Below, in pieces: positions 45,160 to 55,290 of a DNA stretch of 64,000 nt. Origin of the DNA: Sepiola atlantica (Eukaryota; Mollusca; Cephalopoda; Sepiida; Sepiolidae); assembly GCA_963556195.1 (NCBI GenBank), contig OY744517.1, positions 86,688,214 through 86,752,213 of the forward strand. Reading direction: 5' to 3'. A program made the translations under genes and the position numbers. Each line of letters starts with the position of its first letter. Position 1 is the stretch's first letter. The notes under the pieces are model-generated. The model did not search any database and was not told the DNA's origin. It saw only the letters and a list, made by a program, of their open reading frames with translations.

Positions 45160-45867
45160 TAGCATAGAGTTGCCTGCCTGAGAGCGTCAGCTTCACCTTA
45201 CAGCGGTGCTTGGATCAGTGCCATCCCTTCGGCGACACTTGGAACCCTCTTGGACAATGACACTATCCGGATCACCGTCTCACAACGACTGGGACTCCGT
45301 TTGTGCCACCCACACTGGTGTCGCTGTGAGCAGGTCGTTGACGAGTTTGCCCTGCATCCTCTCTCTTGTCGATTTAGTGCAGGCCGCCTGCCTCGCCACT
45401 CTGCCCTTAACGACGTAGTCAGGCGAGGTCTTGATTTGGCAGGTTTTGCATCAGTCCTTGAACCAGTCGGCCTGGACAGGGGCGACGGTCGCAGGCCTGA
45501 CGGGATGACTGTGTTTGCTTTCCGAGCCGGAAAGCCGCTGATCTGGGACGCCACTTGTTCTGACTCCTTTTCACCAGCAAGGATTGCGGAATCCGCGGTG
45601 AAGCCCGGCACGGCGGCTCTGCTTGCCAAAACAAGGAAGCGCGGAAAATATAGCTCGCTCACTGACCGTTTCGTCTTCCAACCAATTTCAGTGGAAACGT
45701 CGGGTGTGCTTGGCCTTGAGACTGTTAAATTTTTTCAGGATATTGGACGGAGGATTTCAACGCCTAGGCACGAGCCCTGTGAGTCAGCCTGGTTGTTCCA
45801 ACGCATCTTCCTGGCTATCGTTCGTGGCAACACTATGTCAGTAACGGCGGCGTCACTTCCGTTCTAA
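45160..45867 (+). pseudogene. LINE C-terminal domain, restriction-like-endonuclease type (5'-truncated)
   Basis: One uninterrupted frame of about 235 residues to the stop at 45867. It contains SGAWISAIPSATLGTLLD, a metal-binding-like CHPHWCRC...DEFALHPLSC, then RLPRHSALNDVVRRGL, RPDGMTVFAFRAGKPLIWDA (PD...D spacing as in PD-D/EXK nucleases) and KRGKYSSLTDRFVFQP, ending WLFQRIFLAIVRGN. Zinc finger, RH and PD-x(n)-D order is that of the C-terminal nuclease of RLE-bearing non-LTR retrotransposons; this is inference. No RT domain is present upstream, so it is 5'-truncated, but it has no stop codons. It is much GC-richer than its surroundings, consistent with a fairly recent insertion. Confidence 0.6.
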
Positions 45868-48562
45868 TCGTCATCTGTTGACCCTTTCTTTCTTTCTCTG
45901 ATTATCCACCACCTTGACAAGCCCTAACTTACATTTCTGCAAAATGTACTATTTTTTCACTTCCCTAAATTGAATTCTATTCAGTATTTCTCTAGAGATG
46001 ATATACCAGACTGAGGTTTTCTACTTCTACCCTGTATATAGCTCTCTCTCATTCCTTAAATCAAATTTTAAGCGATCATTTTATTTTCCATCATACCCTC
46101 TCCTCCATATTAGAAATGCAATATTTATATCCTACGTTAAATTAAATACCGTTATAGCTTATAACTAAACTTATGTTAATTTAGTCCAAAACTAATAGAG
46201 ATGAGAGAATTGATAAAAGAAATGTTAAATGCCATATCACAGTAAAATACACATTTCTCTATCCTTTGTTGACACAAAATTATTTGAGTTATCTCCCTTG
46301 GGTTAATTCTGGTCAACATTAGAAAACGCACCCTCCTAATGCAAGAGTTTGTAATCTCGTTTTACCCATGTGCGGAATTTATGACAATATCTTAGCCTTT
46401 CCGGTGTGTCACTCAAAGCCGTCGGATGTGGTCAGATCAGCTGTCGATTCTTTGGATGGTCTTTCCAAACTAACACTGTGTTCATCAGGTAACTTTCTGA
46501 TAGCAGTCGCATAGACTCCTCAAAACAAACAAACACAAAGTAAAATTTACTTATTCATTTCTCATGCATAGTTGTTAATCTCCGATCCTGACAACATGTG
46601 TTCTTTCTCATTACATTTGGGACCGTAATGTATTCCTTCTTTAGTACCTATGTCTTTTGTTCTCCCCTGGCATATTATATCGTGTGTCACCTTCCATATT
46701 TCGCATTCCCATAATACATTTGTCTTTGACAAGCTGTATCTATGAATAAATGTATGTGTATGTAAATCCAACTGTTTTCACTTTTTTCTTCGCCTGTGTT
46801 ATCCATGATAAGACAACACAAAATGGTGACCACCTGTATGGCAAAGATATACCAAAACACGTGGTTGCTAAAAACAGAAAAGTTAGAATATATAAAACAT
46901 TCAGAGCTTTTCGCCTTGTTTAAAGTGAACATGATCTGAAAGCGAATGTGTACTTTAAAATGAACTCTGCAGCAAAGAAACTTCTTTGACAATAGATGGA
47001 AATGTTAATACAGATAACAGAACAAAAAACATTTTTATCAAAATGATTAAAACAAAGAAAGGCTAATTATTTCTATTTTTTAATTTATTTAAGCGGAAAA
47101 CAGATCCAACACTCAAAATCCTAATCATCAGTTGGAGCTAATTAGTTGAACTCTTTAATCACAATAATTACACTTGACTCTTCTTTTCCATAAAACATAC
47201 ACATAATATGATTGTGTTTTATTGTGTTCGTACAGAACTTCTGTCTAATCAGGACAAAGAATTCACGCTTAAGCCTTCCATCCATGTCGTAAAGATAATC
47301 TTTGCATTTTGAATGGTGTCCCTTACTATGAAAATTTAATTAGTAAAGTGATGTAAGTTAATGCGGCTTTTCTAATTTTTATCTAACATGAGAGGAATAT
47401 ATCAAAAAAGAAAATGAGAAACCGAGATAAAAGGAAGATATAGAGAGACATAGAGAGATGGAGAAAAGAACAGTGAAGAAATGAAAAAGAAAGAAGAGTG
47501 AAATATTAGAAAATAATTTTTAAAATAGTGTTCTCAGTTGATTGTAAGGTCACCTCCATCGTTAAAATTCAGACAATGGTTAAAAATTGAAAATGCTAAA
47601 AAGCCAACTTCTAGTCCGACATTAAAATAACATTTTTGTTTAATAGACATAATAAAAGTCTTGGACCGAATTTTATTATTGTTAACTTACAATGTGTATT
47701 TATAAGGAGTGAATCAAAATTGGATCGTAATTTGTGGATTCTGCCTCAAAGACTACTTGTTCTTCCAAATTGCCCGTCTTCATTCAAATGGTACAAGATA
47801 ATACATACTAATTAGAGATTAATCCATCGATTCTCACATTTTTCGATGAAAAGATTTATGATATTAATAACATTTAAACGAAAGATTGCATAGGAAATTT
47901 CAGAACGTTACTTGCTGTAGCACAATACTAGAAGCACTATCTTAAAGGACAGGCAATTTGATTAATTTTCTACATCATGACACTCCCTCCTTATCAAAAG
48001 AAATTTTTAAAAACCTTTTAACTACACCAGTACAATAATATATTATTATAATCATTAAATTTTAAATGCATAATCAAAGTTTTTCTGTTTTTTTTTGTTT
48101 TTTATTTTGCTATTTTTTATATTTGTGCTTGTCCCCAGAAACATGTAACAACCATTAATTGTATGCACATCACCGAGGGAGTCATGACCTCCATTTTGAC
48201 ATTGTTCTGATCTCGAAGCCATTTTCTGTCTATAATTACTGTTCATCACTTTCGTAAATTGAAGAAAACATTTCTTCCTTTCCACTTCAAATTCAATATT
48301 ATGGCTTCTGTCAAGCAATACATTTCTTGAGATTACCATCTTCATCTTGAGAAAATAACAAAACAAAAAACCAGAAAAGAACCGAAAAAGATTTTTAATC
48401 AAACGAGATTTTTCTGACAATATCATTTTATGAGGGCGGCCATATTGATTTGTAAAGTTAGATTTTAAATGATATTTTAGTCTGTTTTCTTTGGGTTTTT
48501 TTCATCGATTTAAATTTCAATTTTACTCAGTTAAAATTCAAGGATTTATACTATTTAATAGC
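45868..48562. other. unassigned DNA, possible LTR at 47600-47990
   Basis: No gene recognised. On the minus strand a purine run AAGGAGGGAG directly precedes TGTCATGATG near 47990, resembling a polypurine tract followed by an LTR start, with an ATAAAATTC polyadenylation-like word about 330 bp on; no second LTR or coding region supports it. A 123-residue minus-strand reading frame at 48055-48426 shows no known domain. Confidence 0.3.
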
Positions 48563-49089
48563 AAGGTTTTGTTGAAAGTATATTTTTTGTCAAAAAGAAA
48601 AAGATTTATGAAAAAGCTATAAAGAATATTTCACATCGATATATATCTCCAACAGATAAAGAAAACAAAATTAAATTAATTATTTATTATAAAAGATTCA
48701 CAACGCAAAACCTTGTAGTAAAAAACAACCCCTCTCCAACCCCCAAAACACTAGAAAGAACCAATGTAGTTTATAAATTTAAATGCCCTTTAGGAGGATG
48801 TACCTCCCAAAATAATAATAGCTACATTGGTTTTACAACAACTACTCTATCCCGCCGCCTCACTATGCACCTCGCAAACACTAGTTCAATATACAAACAC
48901 CTACAAACGCACAACTGCCCTACATCTGAGTTGAGACATATATTAGTAATGAACACAAAAATAATACATTCCGAAACTAATTTTAAAAAATCAAAAATAC
49001 TTGAAGCCGTATACATAAAAACGCAGCAACCTAAAATCAATAACATTACATACGAGACAAGTAAAACTATTTTAAAATGCTTAGCCTAA
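48563..49089 (+). pseudogene. Penelope-like element C-terminal part with GIY-YIG endonuclease
   Basis: An open frame of about 175 residues without start: KIYEKAIKNISHRYISPTDK, KLIIYYKRF then a linker, TNVVYKFKCPLGGC (the cysteine pair preceding the nuclease), SYIGFTTTTLSRRLTMHL (GIY-YIG core with Y-I-G and R), YKHLQTHNC, and ILEAVYIKTQQPKIN near the end with the conserved E. The stop is at 49087-49089. It is 5'-truncated at 48563 but otherwise intact in frame. A hammerhead motif and the 5' coding part of another PLE follow, suggesting a tandem arrangement. The endonuclease would nick target DNA for priming; the missing RT makes it inactive. Confidence 0.8.
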
Positions 49090-49398
49090 TTTAGTGATAT
49101 CAACCGGTGTCGCCTAATTCAATTAAAAAAATAGGGACATCTTATTAAAATTACTTACTGCCTATCTCCCCCATTTTCCTTCTCCATAATTATTAGACGA
49201 GACAAAATTAAATCAGCCACTATTTTAAATTAAAAATAATAATAAGAATAATAAATAAAATTAATAAATAAACGAAGAACTGTTTCAATAGTTACATTTT
49301 AAAATGTAGACGTCCGTATGTTACGCTAACGGTTTGCCGGCGTATTTTTTAAGAAATTCCATTCTTTCACTCGCTTTGTATTCATTTTAGCCATTAAA

Positions 49399-49438
49399 GA
49401 CCTGAAGATGATTCCGGAGAGAATCGAAAACGTTAGTC
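49399..49438 (+). ncRNA. hammerhead-type motif at PLE junction (extra base variant)
   Basis: Order on the plus strand: stem I GAC (49399-49401), core CUGAAGA, one extra U, stem II GAUUC/GAAUC (five pairs, loop CGGAGA), GAA, palindromic AACGUU as helix III, A at the cleavage position, then GUC closing stem I. All canonical core bases are present, but the extra base after the core is not canonical. Helix III has no loop, so it could only form between two RNAs. It overlaps the start of the PLE 5' reading frame. Confidence 0.55.
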
Positions 49439-49589
49439 CAACACATGGATCCTTCATCAATTCATTCCATCTACACGTCAAAAAGATCATTCGACGAATG
49501 GAAAAAATAAAAAAAGGAATCACTAAACAGAAGATTTCTGTCGTCTTCAATCACACATGCCTTAATGAAAAAATGCTGCTTAAACACAC

Positions 49590-49590
<1 letters not shown>
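49408..49590 (+). pseudogene. Penelope-like element N-terminal coding fragment
   Basis: Frame MIPERIENVSPTHGSFINSF, then KKIIRRMEKIKKGITKQKIS, VVFNHTCLNEKMLLKHTQ, aligned to the 36163-36268 arm (VIRRVEKM.QKINKQKLALL, FNQTCINERMLPNYTN). This short segment before the RT domain is conserved in Penelope-like proteins. The coding sequence runs straight into the TA tract at 49592. Confidence 0.65.

Positions 49591-49591
<1 letters not shown>

Positions 49592-49630
<39 letters not shown>
49592..49630. repeat. (TA)n microsatellite
   Basis: TA tract that truncates the PLE fragment. Confidence 0.95.
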
Positions 49631-49633
<3 letters not shown>

Positions 49634-49820
49634 TAATGAATAATATAGGGAAAACTTTATATTAGATGAAAAAGAAAAAAAGAGAAAATAATTTTATATA
49701 AAACAAATTTTAAAAAAAAAAAACCGTTTTGTATGGTTTCGGAATTTACGAATAAAAAAATTCACGAATAAAAACAAAGTTCTCGCATTAGCATAAAAAA
49801 AAAACACAAAAACTTTGAAG

Positions 49821-49859
49821 TTCCCAAGGCAGCCTTTCGTCCGACCCTCGTCAGGGGAA
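49821..49859 (-). ncRNA. hammerhead ribozyme with weak stem II
   Basis: Minus strand: stem I UUCCC/GGGAA (49859-49855 with 49825-49821, five pairs), core CUGACGA, a stem II region GGGUCGGAC in which only the first pair holds, GAAA, helix III AGG/CCU with loop CUG, U at the cleavage position. All core bases are canonical. Loss of stem II pairing probably lowers or abolishes activity. The nearest PLE pieces are the plus-strand fragments ending at 49590; the parent of this minus-strand copy is not visible. Confidence 0.65.
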
Positions 49860-49979
49860 TCGTCGGTAGAGTGATTAAAATACACGAACAACCATAAACT
49901 AGTGTAAAATAAAGTTGCAAGCAGGTGGCATAAGGTTGTATACATACGAAATAATATACATAAATAAACGCAAGAAAAG

Positions 49980-49980
49980 A

Positions 49981-50022
<42 letters not shown>

Positions 50023-50042
50023 ATATATATATTTATATATAT
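49980..50042. repeat. (TA)n-(TG)n microsatellite
   Basis: TA and TG dinucleotides with interruptions. Confidence 0.9.
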
Positions 50043-50155
50043 GTGTATATATCTATATTTAAATTTTAAATATACATTTTATAACACAAAGTTTTACAAT
50101 AGCTCGATAGTGTAGGACTAAAGCTGTAATAAAAATATTAGACTATTATGAAAAC

Positions 50156-50240
50156 CACATAAAATGTAGGGAACAAATTCTCACGAATAAAAACGATTTT
50201 TTTGTGAATTTATGAGAATTTGTTCCCTACATTTGATGTT
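50156..50240. repeat. short inverted repeat
   Basis: ATGTAGGGAACAAATTCTCA (50164-50183) and its inverse (50212-50233) flank an A-rich/T-rich loop, forming a strong hairpin. Confidence 0.8.
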
Positions 50241-50262
50241 GTTTCTATAATATTCAAATATT

Positions 50263-50264
<2 letters not shown>

Positions 50265-50303
<39 letters not shown>
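50265..50303. repeat. (TA)n microsatellite
   Basis: TA tract at the left edge of the 50304-50736 foldback. Confidence 0.95.
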
Positions 50304-50305
<2 letters not shown>

Positions 50306-50346
50306 GAAATAAAAAAGGAAAATCCAAGAGATATTTTTTTATATAT

Positions 50347-50388
50347 TCATCAACGTTTCGTCTTTATTGTAAGACTTCCTCAGGATGA
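50347..50388 (-). ncRNA. hammerhead-type motif, left arm
   Basis: Mirror copy of the motif at 50649-50690 with the same parts in the same order on the minus strand. Confidence 0.5.
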
Positions 50389-50648
50389 TAATTTTAAGAA
50401 AAATGTCATGCAAGTACATCGAAATATTGGGTTGACATGATGTGTCGATGAGAAAAAGTAGTAGCCGTTGCTACTAAGAGCGCTGGACCAAAGTCCGGCT
50501 GAGAGAAGTCACTCTCTGCCACTGACTGCCTTCTCTCAGCCGGACCTTGGTCCAGCGCTCTTAGTAGCAACGGCTACTACTTTTCTCATCGACACATCAT
50601 GTCAACCCAATATTTCGATGTGCTTGCATGACATTCTTCTTAAATTTA

Positions 50649-50690
50649 TCATCCTGAGGAAGTCTTACAATAAAGACGAAACGTTGATGA
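50649..50690 (+). ncRNA. hammerhead-type motif, right arm (extra base variant)
   Basis: Stem I UCAUC/GAUGA (50649-50653 with 50686-50690), core CUGAGGA, one extra A, stem II GUCUU/AAGAC with loop ACAAUA, GAA, palindromic ACGU as helix III, U at the cleavage position. Every core base fits; the extra A and the loopless helix III are shared with 49399-49438. The motif is preserved in both arms. Confidence 0.55.
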
Positions 50691-50764
50691 ATATATAAAA
50701 AAAATATCTCTTGGTTTTTCCTTTTTTCATTTCTTATTACGTCGGATTACTCTCATCATTCTTT

Positions 50765-50768
<4 letters not shown>

Positions 50769-50832
<64 letters not shown>
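50769..50832. repeat. (TA)n microsatellite
   Basis: TA tract at the right edge of the 430-bp foldback. Confidence 0.95.
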
Positions 50833-50837
<5 letters not shown>

Positions 50838-51121
50838 TTTATCTACATACATATACGTTTCATCCTTTCGGTAATCGTCAGTGTAGCGATGATTATTCAT
50901 ACCGGTCGCTGGAACAGGAGTCATGTTTTTAACGCACATTCCAACGCTTTAGCCCACACGGCCACTATAAATAACCTGATAAATCAGGGAGATATTAAAG
51001 CTATTAAAGGCAGCTGTCGTCATAGTGTCTAACTGCTGAAGGAACATGTATTAAAGCTACGATGACAGCTGTGTTAATACTACTCACTACAGTGCATAGC
51101 ATAGATTTGGGGGCGACAAAG

Positions 51122-51124
<3 letters not shown>

Positions 51125-51184
<60 letters not shown>
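51125..51184. repeat. (TA)n microsatellite
   Basis: TA tract of 60 bp. Confidence 0.95.
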
Positions 51185-51187
<3 letters not shown>

Positions 51188-51419
51188 TAGTAAATGGAGG
51201 AATATATTTCCAACCATGTATTACGTATAACACTGATTTTTGGTTGACGCTCTTGTATGTGTAGGTAAATCTCCTTATTAAATGAAACAATAATTATTCT
51301 CTGGAGCTGAGAACATACAGAATTCATACAAAAATGAGATGTTAACAGAATTCGTGCCTGATGAATAAAAGGCCTCCTTTCAGTCACAGGATATACTGGC
51401 TGCCCGTGTAAAGGTGTAT

Positions 51420-51745
51420 GCACAGGGAGTCTTTAGTGAATCAATATTAGCACAATTTCCAACTGCACTTCACCTGAATTGCCATTGCTTGAGTTCAGTG
51501 GCAATAAGTGGAAACAATGTCAGGATAAGCAGAGAAAGAATGGTGTTATTTCAGAGTTTTACATCTCCTAGCACAACCACGGCTTGAGAGTCTAGATTAC
51601 TCTACTATTTAAGCCATGGTTGAAGGGAAGATATGTGAATGCATACCTTTCTCAAGTGAAAGTGGTGCGGTAGCTATGACCGAACTCCAAGCCGAAACTC
51701 AGAGCCCACAGTCCGCACCTTGAACCACTACACCACGCCACTGAA
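51420..51745 (-). mobile_element. tRNA-derived SINE (third type), approximate limits
   Basis: On the minus strand an A-box TGGTGTAGTGG (51735-51725) fits the consensus fully within GCGTGGTGTAGTGGTTCAAG; a B-box is only weakly visible (GGAGTTCGGTC). The body continues to about 51420. Other pieces of this family were not found in the window. Confidence 0.5.
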
Positions 51746-52112
51746 AAGGGATGAATACAGATAAGAAGCCATTTCTTTTATCAATGTTCGCAAAATCTAT
51801 GGTAATCAAGATAAACTTTTGAAACGGCAAAGAAAAGAAAACATGAGAAATATCCCCCAAGCCTTAATTATCAACTTGTTACCAAATAAATAAAAGTCAG
51901 AGATAAAGAAAAAAGAGTTTGCTTCATTTATTCAACAATATCTCGAATGATGTCGTTCTTACTTATCCAATGACATCTTATTTAGTCTCTCAGAGATCAA
52001 GAGTAAATCCATATTAGGATTGTGACATTTCTTAAAGCCATCCAATAGACAAAATGGTTCTACTTACTGAATCTAGATGTCGGAAACATGATTAAACCAC
52101 AAAATCAAAATG

Positions 52113-52260
52113 TCATTTATATATAAAAGCAGAAATGTTTGTCTGTGCGCTAACTACTTTTAGGTTATTTAATCTGCAAACTTAAAATTTGGTAGAAATG
52201 ATTTGGTTCCTATTTAGATTGTCCTAGAAGAGTCATATTTACTTTATTTCGCTAAAGAGG
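52113..52260 (+). mobile_element. Helitron-like 5' terminus
   Basis: TATATATAAAAGCAGAAATG then TTTGTCTGTGCGC and a TTTGGTAGAAATGATTTGG block is the usual opening of animal Helitrons (TATATAAAAG..GTCTGTC..). No matching 3' hairpin follows. Confidence 0.5.
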
Positions 52261-53639
52261 TCACCAAGAGAGCATTAAATGCAGTGGTGTAGCCAATAAT
52301 GGAATGGAGAGAGTGTAACGGAGAGCGACCGATTGAAGTAGATGCAGACACTTGTCGGCGCCGTTCAAAGAGGCAGCGTCTGCTATGTTGCGTGTGGGGG
52401 GCGAGCCCGAAAACCCTCGTTGCCGACATAAAAAGAAAGAGGAGTGGGAGGAGAGAGGCGTCAGCAAGTGAAATAAGATTTTAATTATTTAATTTGTTCA
52501 TGCAAATTAGGTTGTTTGCATGCGGGAGATTTTCGTTTTAATAAGAGAGCGAAAAGTTAAGAGTCAGTCAGTTTTTTCGTGCATATCGTTCTGAACGCAT
52601 ATTGGAAAGCGAGCAAAAGAAAAGAGTGCTGGATTTTCTTTCATGTTGATTTGAAGGACGTTTTTTTTTATATATACAGCTGAGAGAGACGGTTTTTCCC
52701 CCTGCCATTTGGACTTGATCTTGGCGACATCTCTATTTAAAGATTAGTTCGTTATTCTTTTTTTTTACTACAGAGAGAGGTAGAGAGAGATAGAGAGAAA
52801 GACATTTTATTATGAAAGTTATAGGCGTTCAGGGCAAGAGGTCAGGAGGAGTCACCTGAAGTCACATATTTTCCAATGTTAAGTCATCGCACTCATAACC
52901 TTCTAAAACATATGGACGAGAGACGAAAGAAAATTTTAAAGAAACTCCAATCGACTAGAAATATATTTCTTTTGTGGATTTTGACATCATTTGGGTTATT
53001 TGTCCAAGGTGACGTCACAATGTTAGAGGAAGTTTAAATGAGAACAGCTTGTCTTTGATATGGCTGGCACAAACACAGCCAGCTATAGAAATGTTTAGTC
53101 AAAACACTGGTGATAAGGAACTCTAGTAAGAAGGCAGACTCTACTTACGCTATAGTGATTTCTCTGAGATGCATTTTGACTTCTAGCAAAAGGATGCAAA
53201 AAAACTGAACATTATCAAATGGGTTGTAAGTGAACAAGGAATATTCAGTTTTTTTACCAAAATTATTTACCAATGCAAAGAGCTGATACATTGTTGTTTT
53301 GTAAAATCCAATACGGTGTGTTGCTCATACGAAGTAAGGAAAATTCTAAACAATAACATTTTTCTTTTTTGATAAAACTTTTAATAAAACTAAACGTTAT
53401 GTTAAAATAGTAATTTCCGACAAATTAGTTCAAAACATTTTTTTAAATTAGGAAAATCATAAAATTACGTTTGTTTACAAATAATACACTTTGAATTAAC
53501 TTGAGACTAATCTTTTATTAACAAAGTTGTTTTCAACAGGTTTATTATTTACGTTAAAGAAACATTCTTTAATGCCTTAAATCCGAGATTTTATGTTTCA
53601 GAATTGTTTTTACATAAGGATTAATAATTTGGATTATTC
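52261..53639. other. unassigned DNA including a GC-richer, GAGA-rich stretch
   Basis: 52280-52480 is GC-richer with an open plus frame of 61 residues without known similarity; 52540-52810 is purine-rich with GAGAGAG runs. It could be an LTR leader or a promoter-like region, but no partner sequence supports either. Confidence 0.3.
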
Positions 53640-53825
53640 GAACTATTCTCATCTTGGATGTTATTCTCACCACGATGTAACCTCCGACCCTCTTCAGGAG
53701 AGTCTTGTTAAACTTCTGTACACATTTCCAAGTTCGACCAGATGAATCTGAAGGTCGGAGGTTACATCAGTCGAAACGTTGTTAGAATAATATTCAATCT
53801 GAGAACAGTGGTCCGAATAAACCAA
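53640..53825. repeat. short foldback, family of 13033-13505
   Basis: GTAACCTCCGACC...and GGTCGGAGGTTAC (53679-53692 and 53753-53766), with CATCTTGG..GTTATTCTCAC outside, form arms of about 70 bp. The right arm has TCGAAACGTTGTTAG as in the hammerhead-like relics. Confidence 0.6.
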
Positions 53826-54168
53826 ATAGTACAAACAGAAATTTTATTTAAGAAAATTTTATTTGTTGACATTATTGATATTATTTCAGAAAATTATGAT
53901 GCAATCTTTAAAAATGCAAAATTTACGAGCCACCAAAAAGTGTTAAAATATCAAGTAAATGTAATAAATAGGGTCCTATTGATTCAGGAAAGTTTCTTTG
54001 TTAAAAACAAGACTTTGTAAAAAGAAAAAATAAGGGCAATCATTATTGACAGTTATAAAAAATGTAAATAAAACAATTTATTTTCTATTACTTTTTTAAA
54101 TTAGTTATTTTTTGTGGTGAGTATTTTTTAGCTTTTCAATTAGCTTTTGAATTTATGAGAGGTATATT

Positions 54169-54512
54169 TTCTTGTAAGGATTACTAAGTATCTCATTGTT
54201 TTGTAAGGATTACTAATTATCTCATTGTTTTGTAAGGATTACTAATTATCTTATTGTTTTGTAAGGATTACTAATTATCTCATTGTTTTGTAAGGATTAC
54301 TAATTATCTTATTGTTTTGTAAGGATTACTAATTATCTTATTGTTTTGTAAGGATTACTAAATATCTCATTGTTTTGTAAGGATTACTAATTATCTTATT
54401 GTTTTGTAAGGATTACTAATTATCTCATTGTTTTGTAAGGATTACTAATTATCTTATTGTTTTGTAAGGATTACTAAATATCTCATTGTTTTGTAAGGAT
54501 TACTAATTATCC
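54169..54512. repeat. 29-bp minisatellite, about 12 copies
   Basis: Unit TTTTGTAAGGATTACTAATT then ATCT(C/T)ATTG. The C/T position and an ATATC variant alternate irregularly, so duplicated blocks of several units are likely. Confidence 0.95.
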
Positions 54513-54601
54513 CATTGCTGTTAAAGTTGTATCGAAACAATGTATCATAGATTTCTTTTCTGTGGTAAGGATTATCATGGATAAACATGATATGATGAAG
54601 A

Positions 54602-54736
54602 CGATGGTGGCTGAGTGGTTAACGACGCGGACTGGGTGTTATGGGTTCGAATCCAGTTCGTTCCACAAAAAAACACTTTCATCAAAACCCACACCTGACC
54701 TTGTGTCTAACCTCCTGGAGAGGAGGTAAATAAACA
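54602..54736 (+). mobile_element. tRNA-derived SINE with the U2-SINE tail
   Basis: A-box TGGCTGAGTGG (54608-54618) and B-box GGTTCGAATCC (54644-54654) match consensus perfectly. The tail at 54697-54736, CCTTGTGTCTAACCTCC then a TGGAGAGGAGG hairpin arm and TAAATAAA, is the same as that of the U2-SINEs. The whole unit is only about 135 bp. Confidence 0.8.
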
Positions 54737-54767
54737 AGCATAGTTTCTCTGTAAAGAACTCTGGACC

Positions 54768-55290
54768 ATGAGCAGATCACTAAAACAAAAGGGTATATTG
54801 GAGACACTATGTAATTATCGATTCTTAATTGTTCTTATATTTTGGAATAAAGTGCTAGACAAAGCTTTTAATATATCCGCATATTTACAGAAAAGTACTT
54901 ACTATTTGATGCCAGTTTCTCAGTGTATTCATTTTCTTGAAAAAGAAATTAAAGATATGCGAAATGACCATGAATCACAATTCAAACAGATTGAAAATGA
55001 AGCCACTAGATTGGCTCAAAAATACAATGTTAGTATGGAATACAGGCAGCAGAGAACATCTGAAACCAGAAAAAGATTCCATGATGAAATTGCAGAAGAT
55101 TACAGAATATGTGATGCAAGAAGGAAATTCATGGTTGAAACATTTAGTGCCTTTAGATTCTATTATAAGTAGCACAAGTAAAAGGTTTGAGCAAATTTTA
55201 AATAATGGTGTCCAAATGTAGCGTTTTAGATCCAAATCATCTGGACAGTGCAGAAAATGTGAACAAATTGGTTAATAGACATGCATGAGA
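54768..55290 (+). pseudogene. hAT-type (ZMYM-like) transposase fragment
   Basis: A 134-residue frame reads LIFWNKVLDKAFNISAYLQK (normally LWN.VL..IN.VSK.LQ), STYYLMPVSQCIHFLEKEIK, LAQKYNVS and RKRFHDEIAEDYRICDARRKF, then after a frameshift near 55145 LDSIISSTSKRFEQIL and VLDPNHLDSAENVNKL. This matches the middle of hAT-related proteins called zinc finger MYM-type 1-like (R.KRFFDE box). It lacks the N-terminal zinc finger, the catalytic acidic residues and the C-terminal dimerisation domain. Confidence 0.6.

Larger units (their letters stand above)
50304..50736. repeat. 430-bp foldback with a hammerhead motif in each arm
   Basis: Arms 50304-50507 and 50531-50736 are near-identical inverted copies around a 23-bp spacer. 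Each arm ends in a hammerhead-type motif pointing outwards. The arm sequence has no coding signature and looks like a PLE 3' UTR or retrozyme monomer in head-to-head inversion. TA tracts border both ends. Confidence 0.85.

Noticed and set aside
48055..48426. 123-residue minus-strand frame as a gene
   Set aside because: No recognisable domain, low-complexity Lys/Asn end, and no supporting context; mentioned only within the unassigned stretch.
54602..54666. A functional tRNA gene
   Set aside because: A and B boxes are perfect, but the sequence does not close into an acceptor stem and continues into a SINE body and tail.
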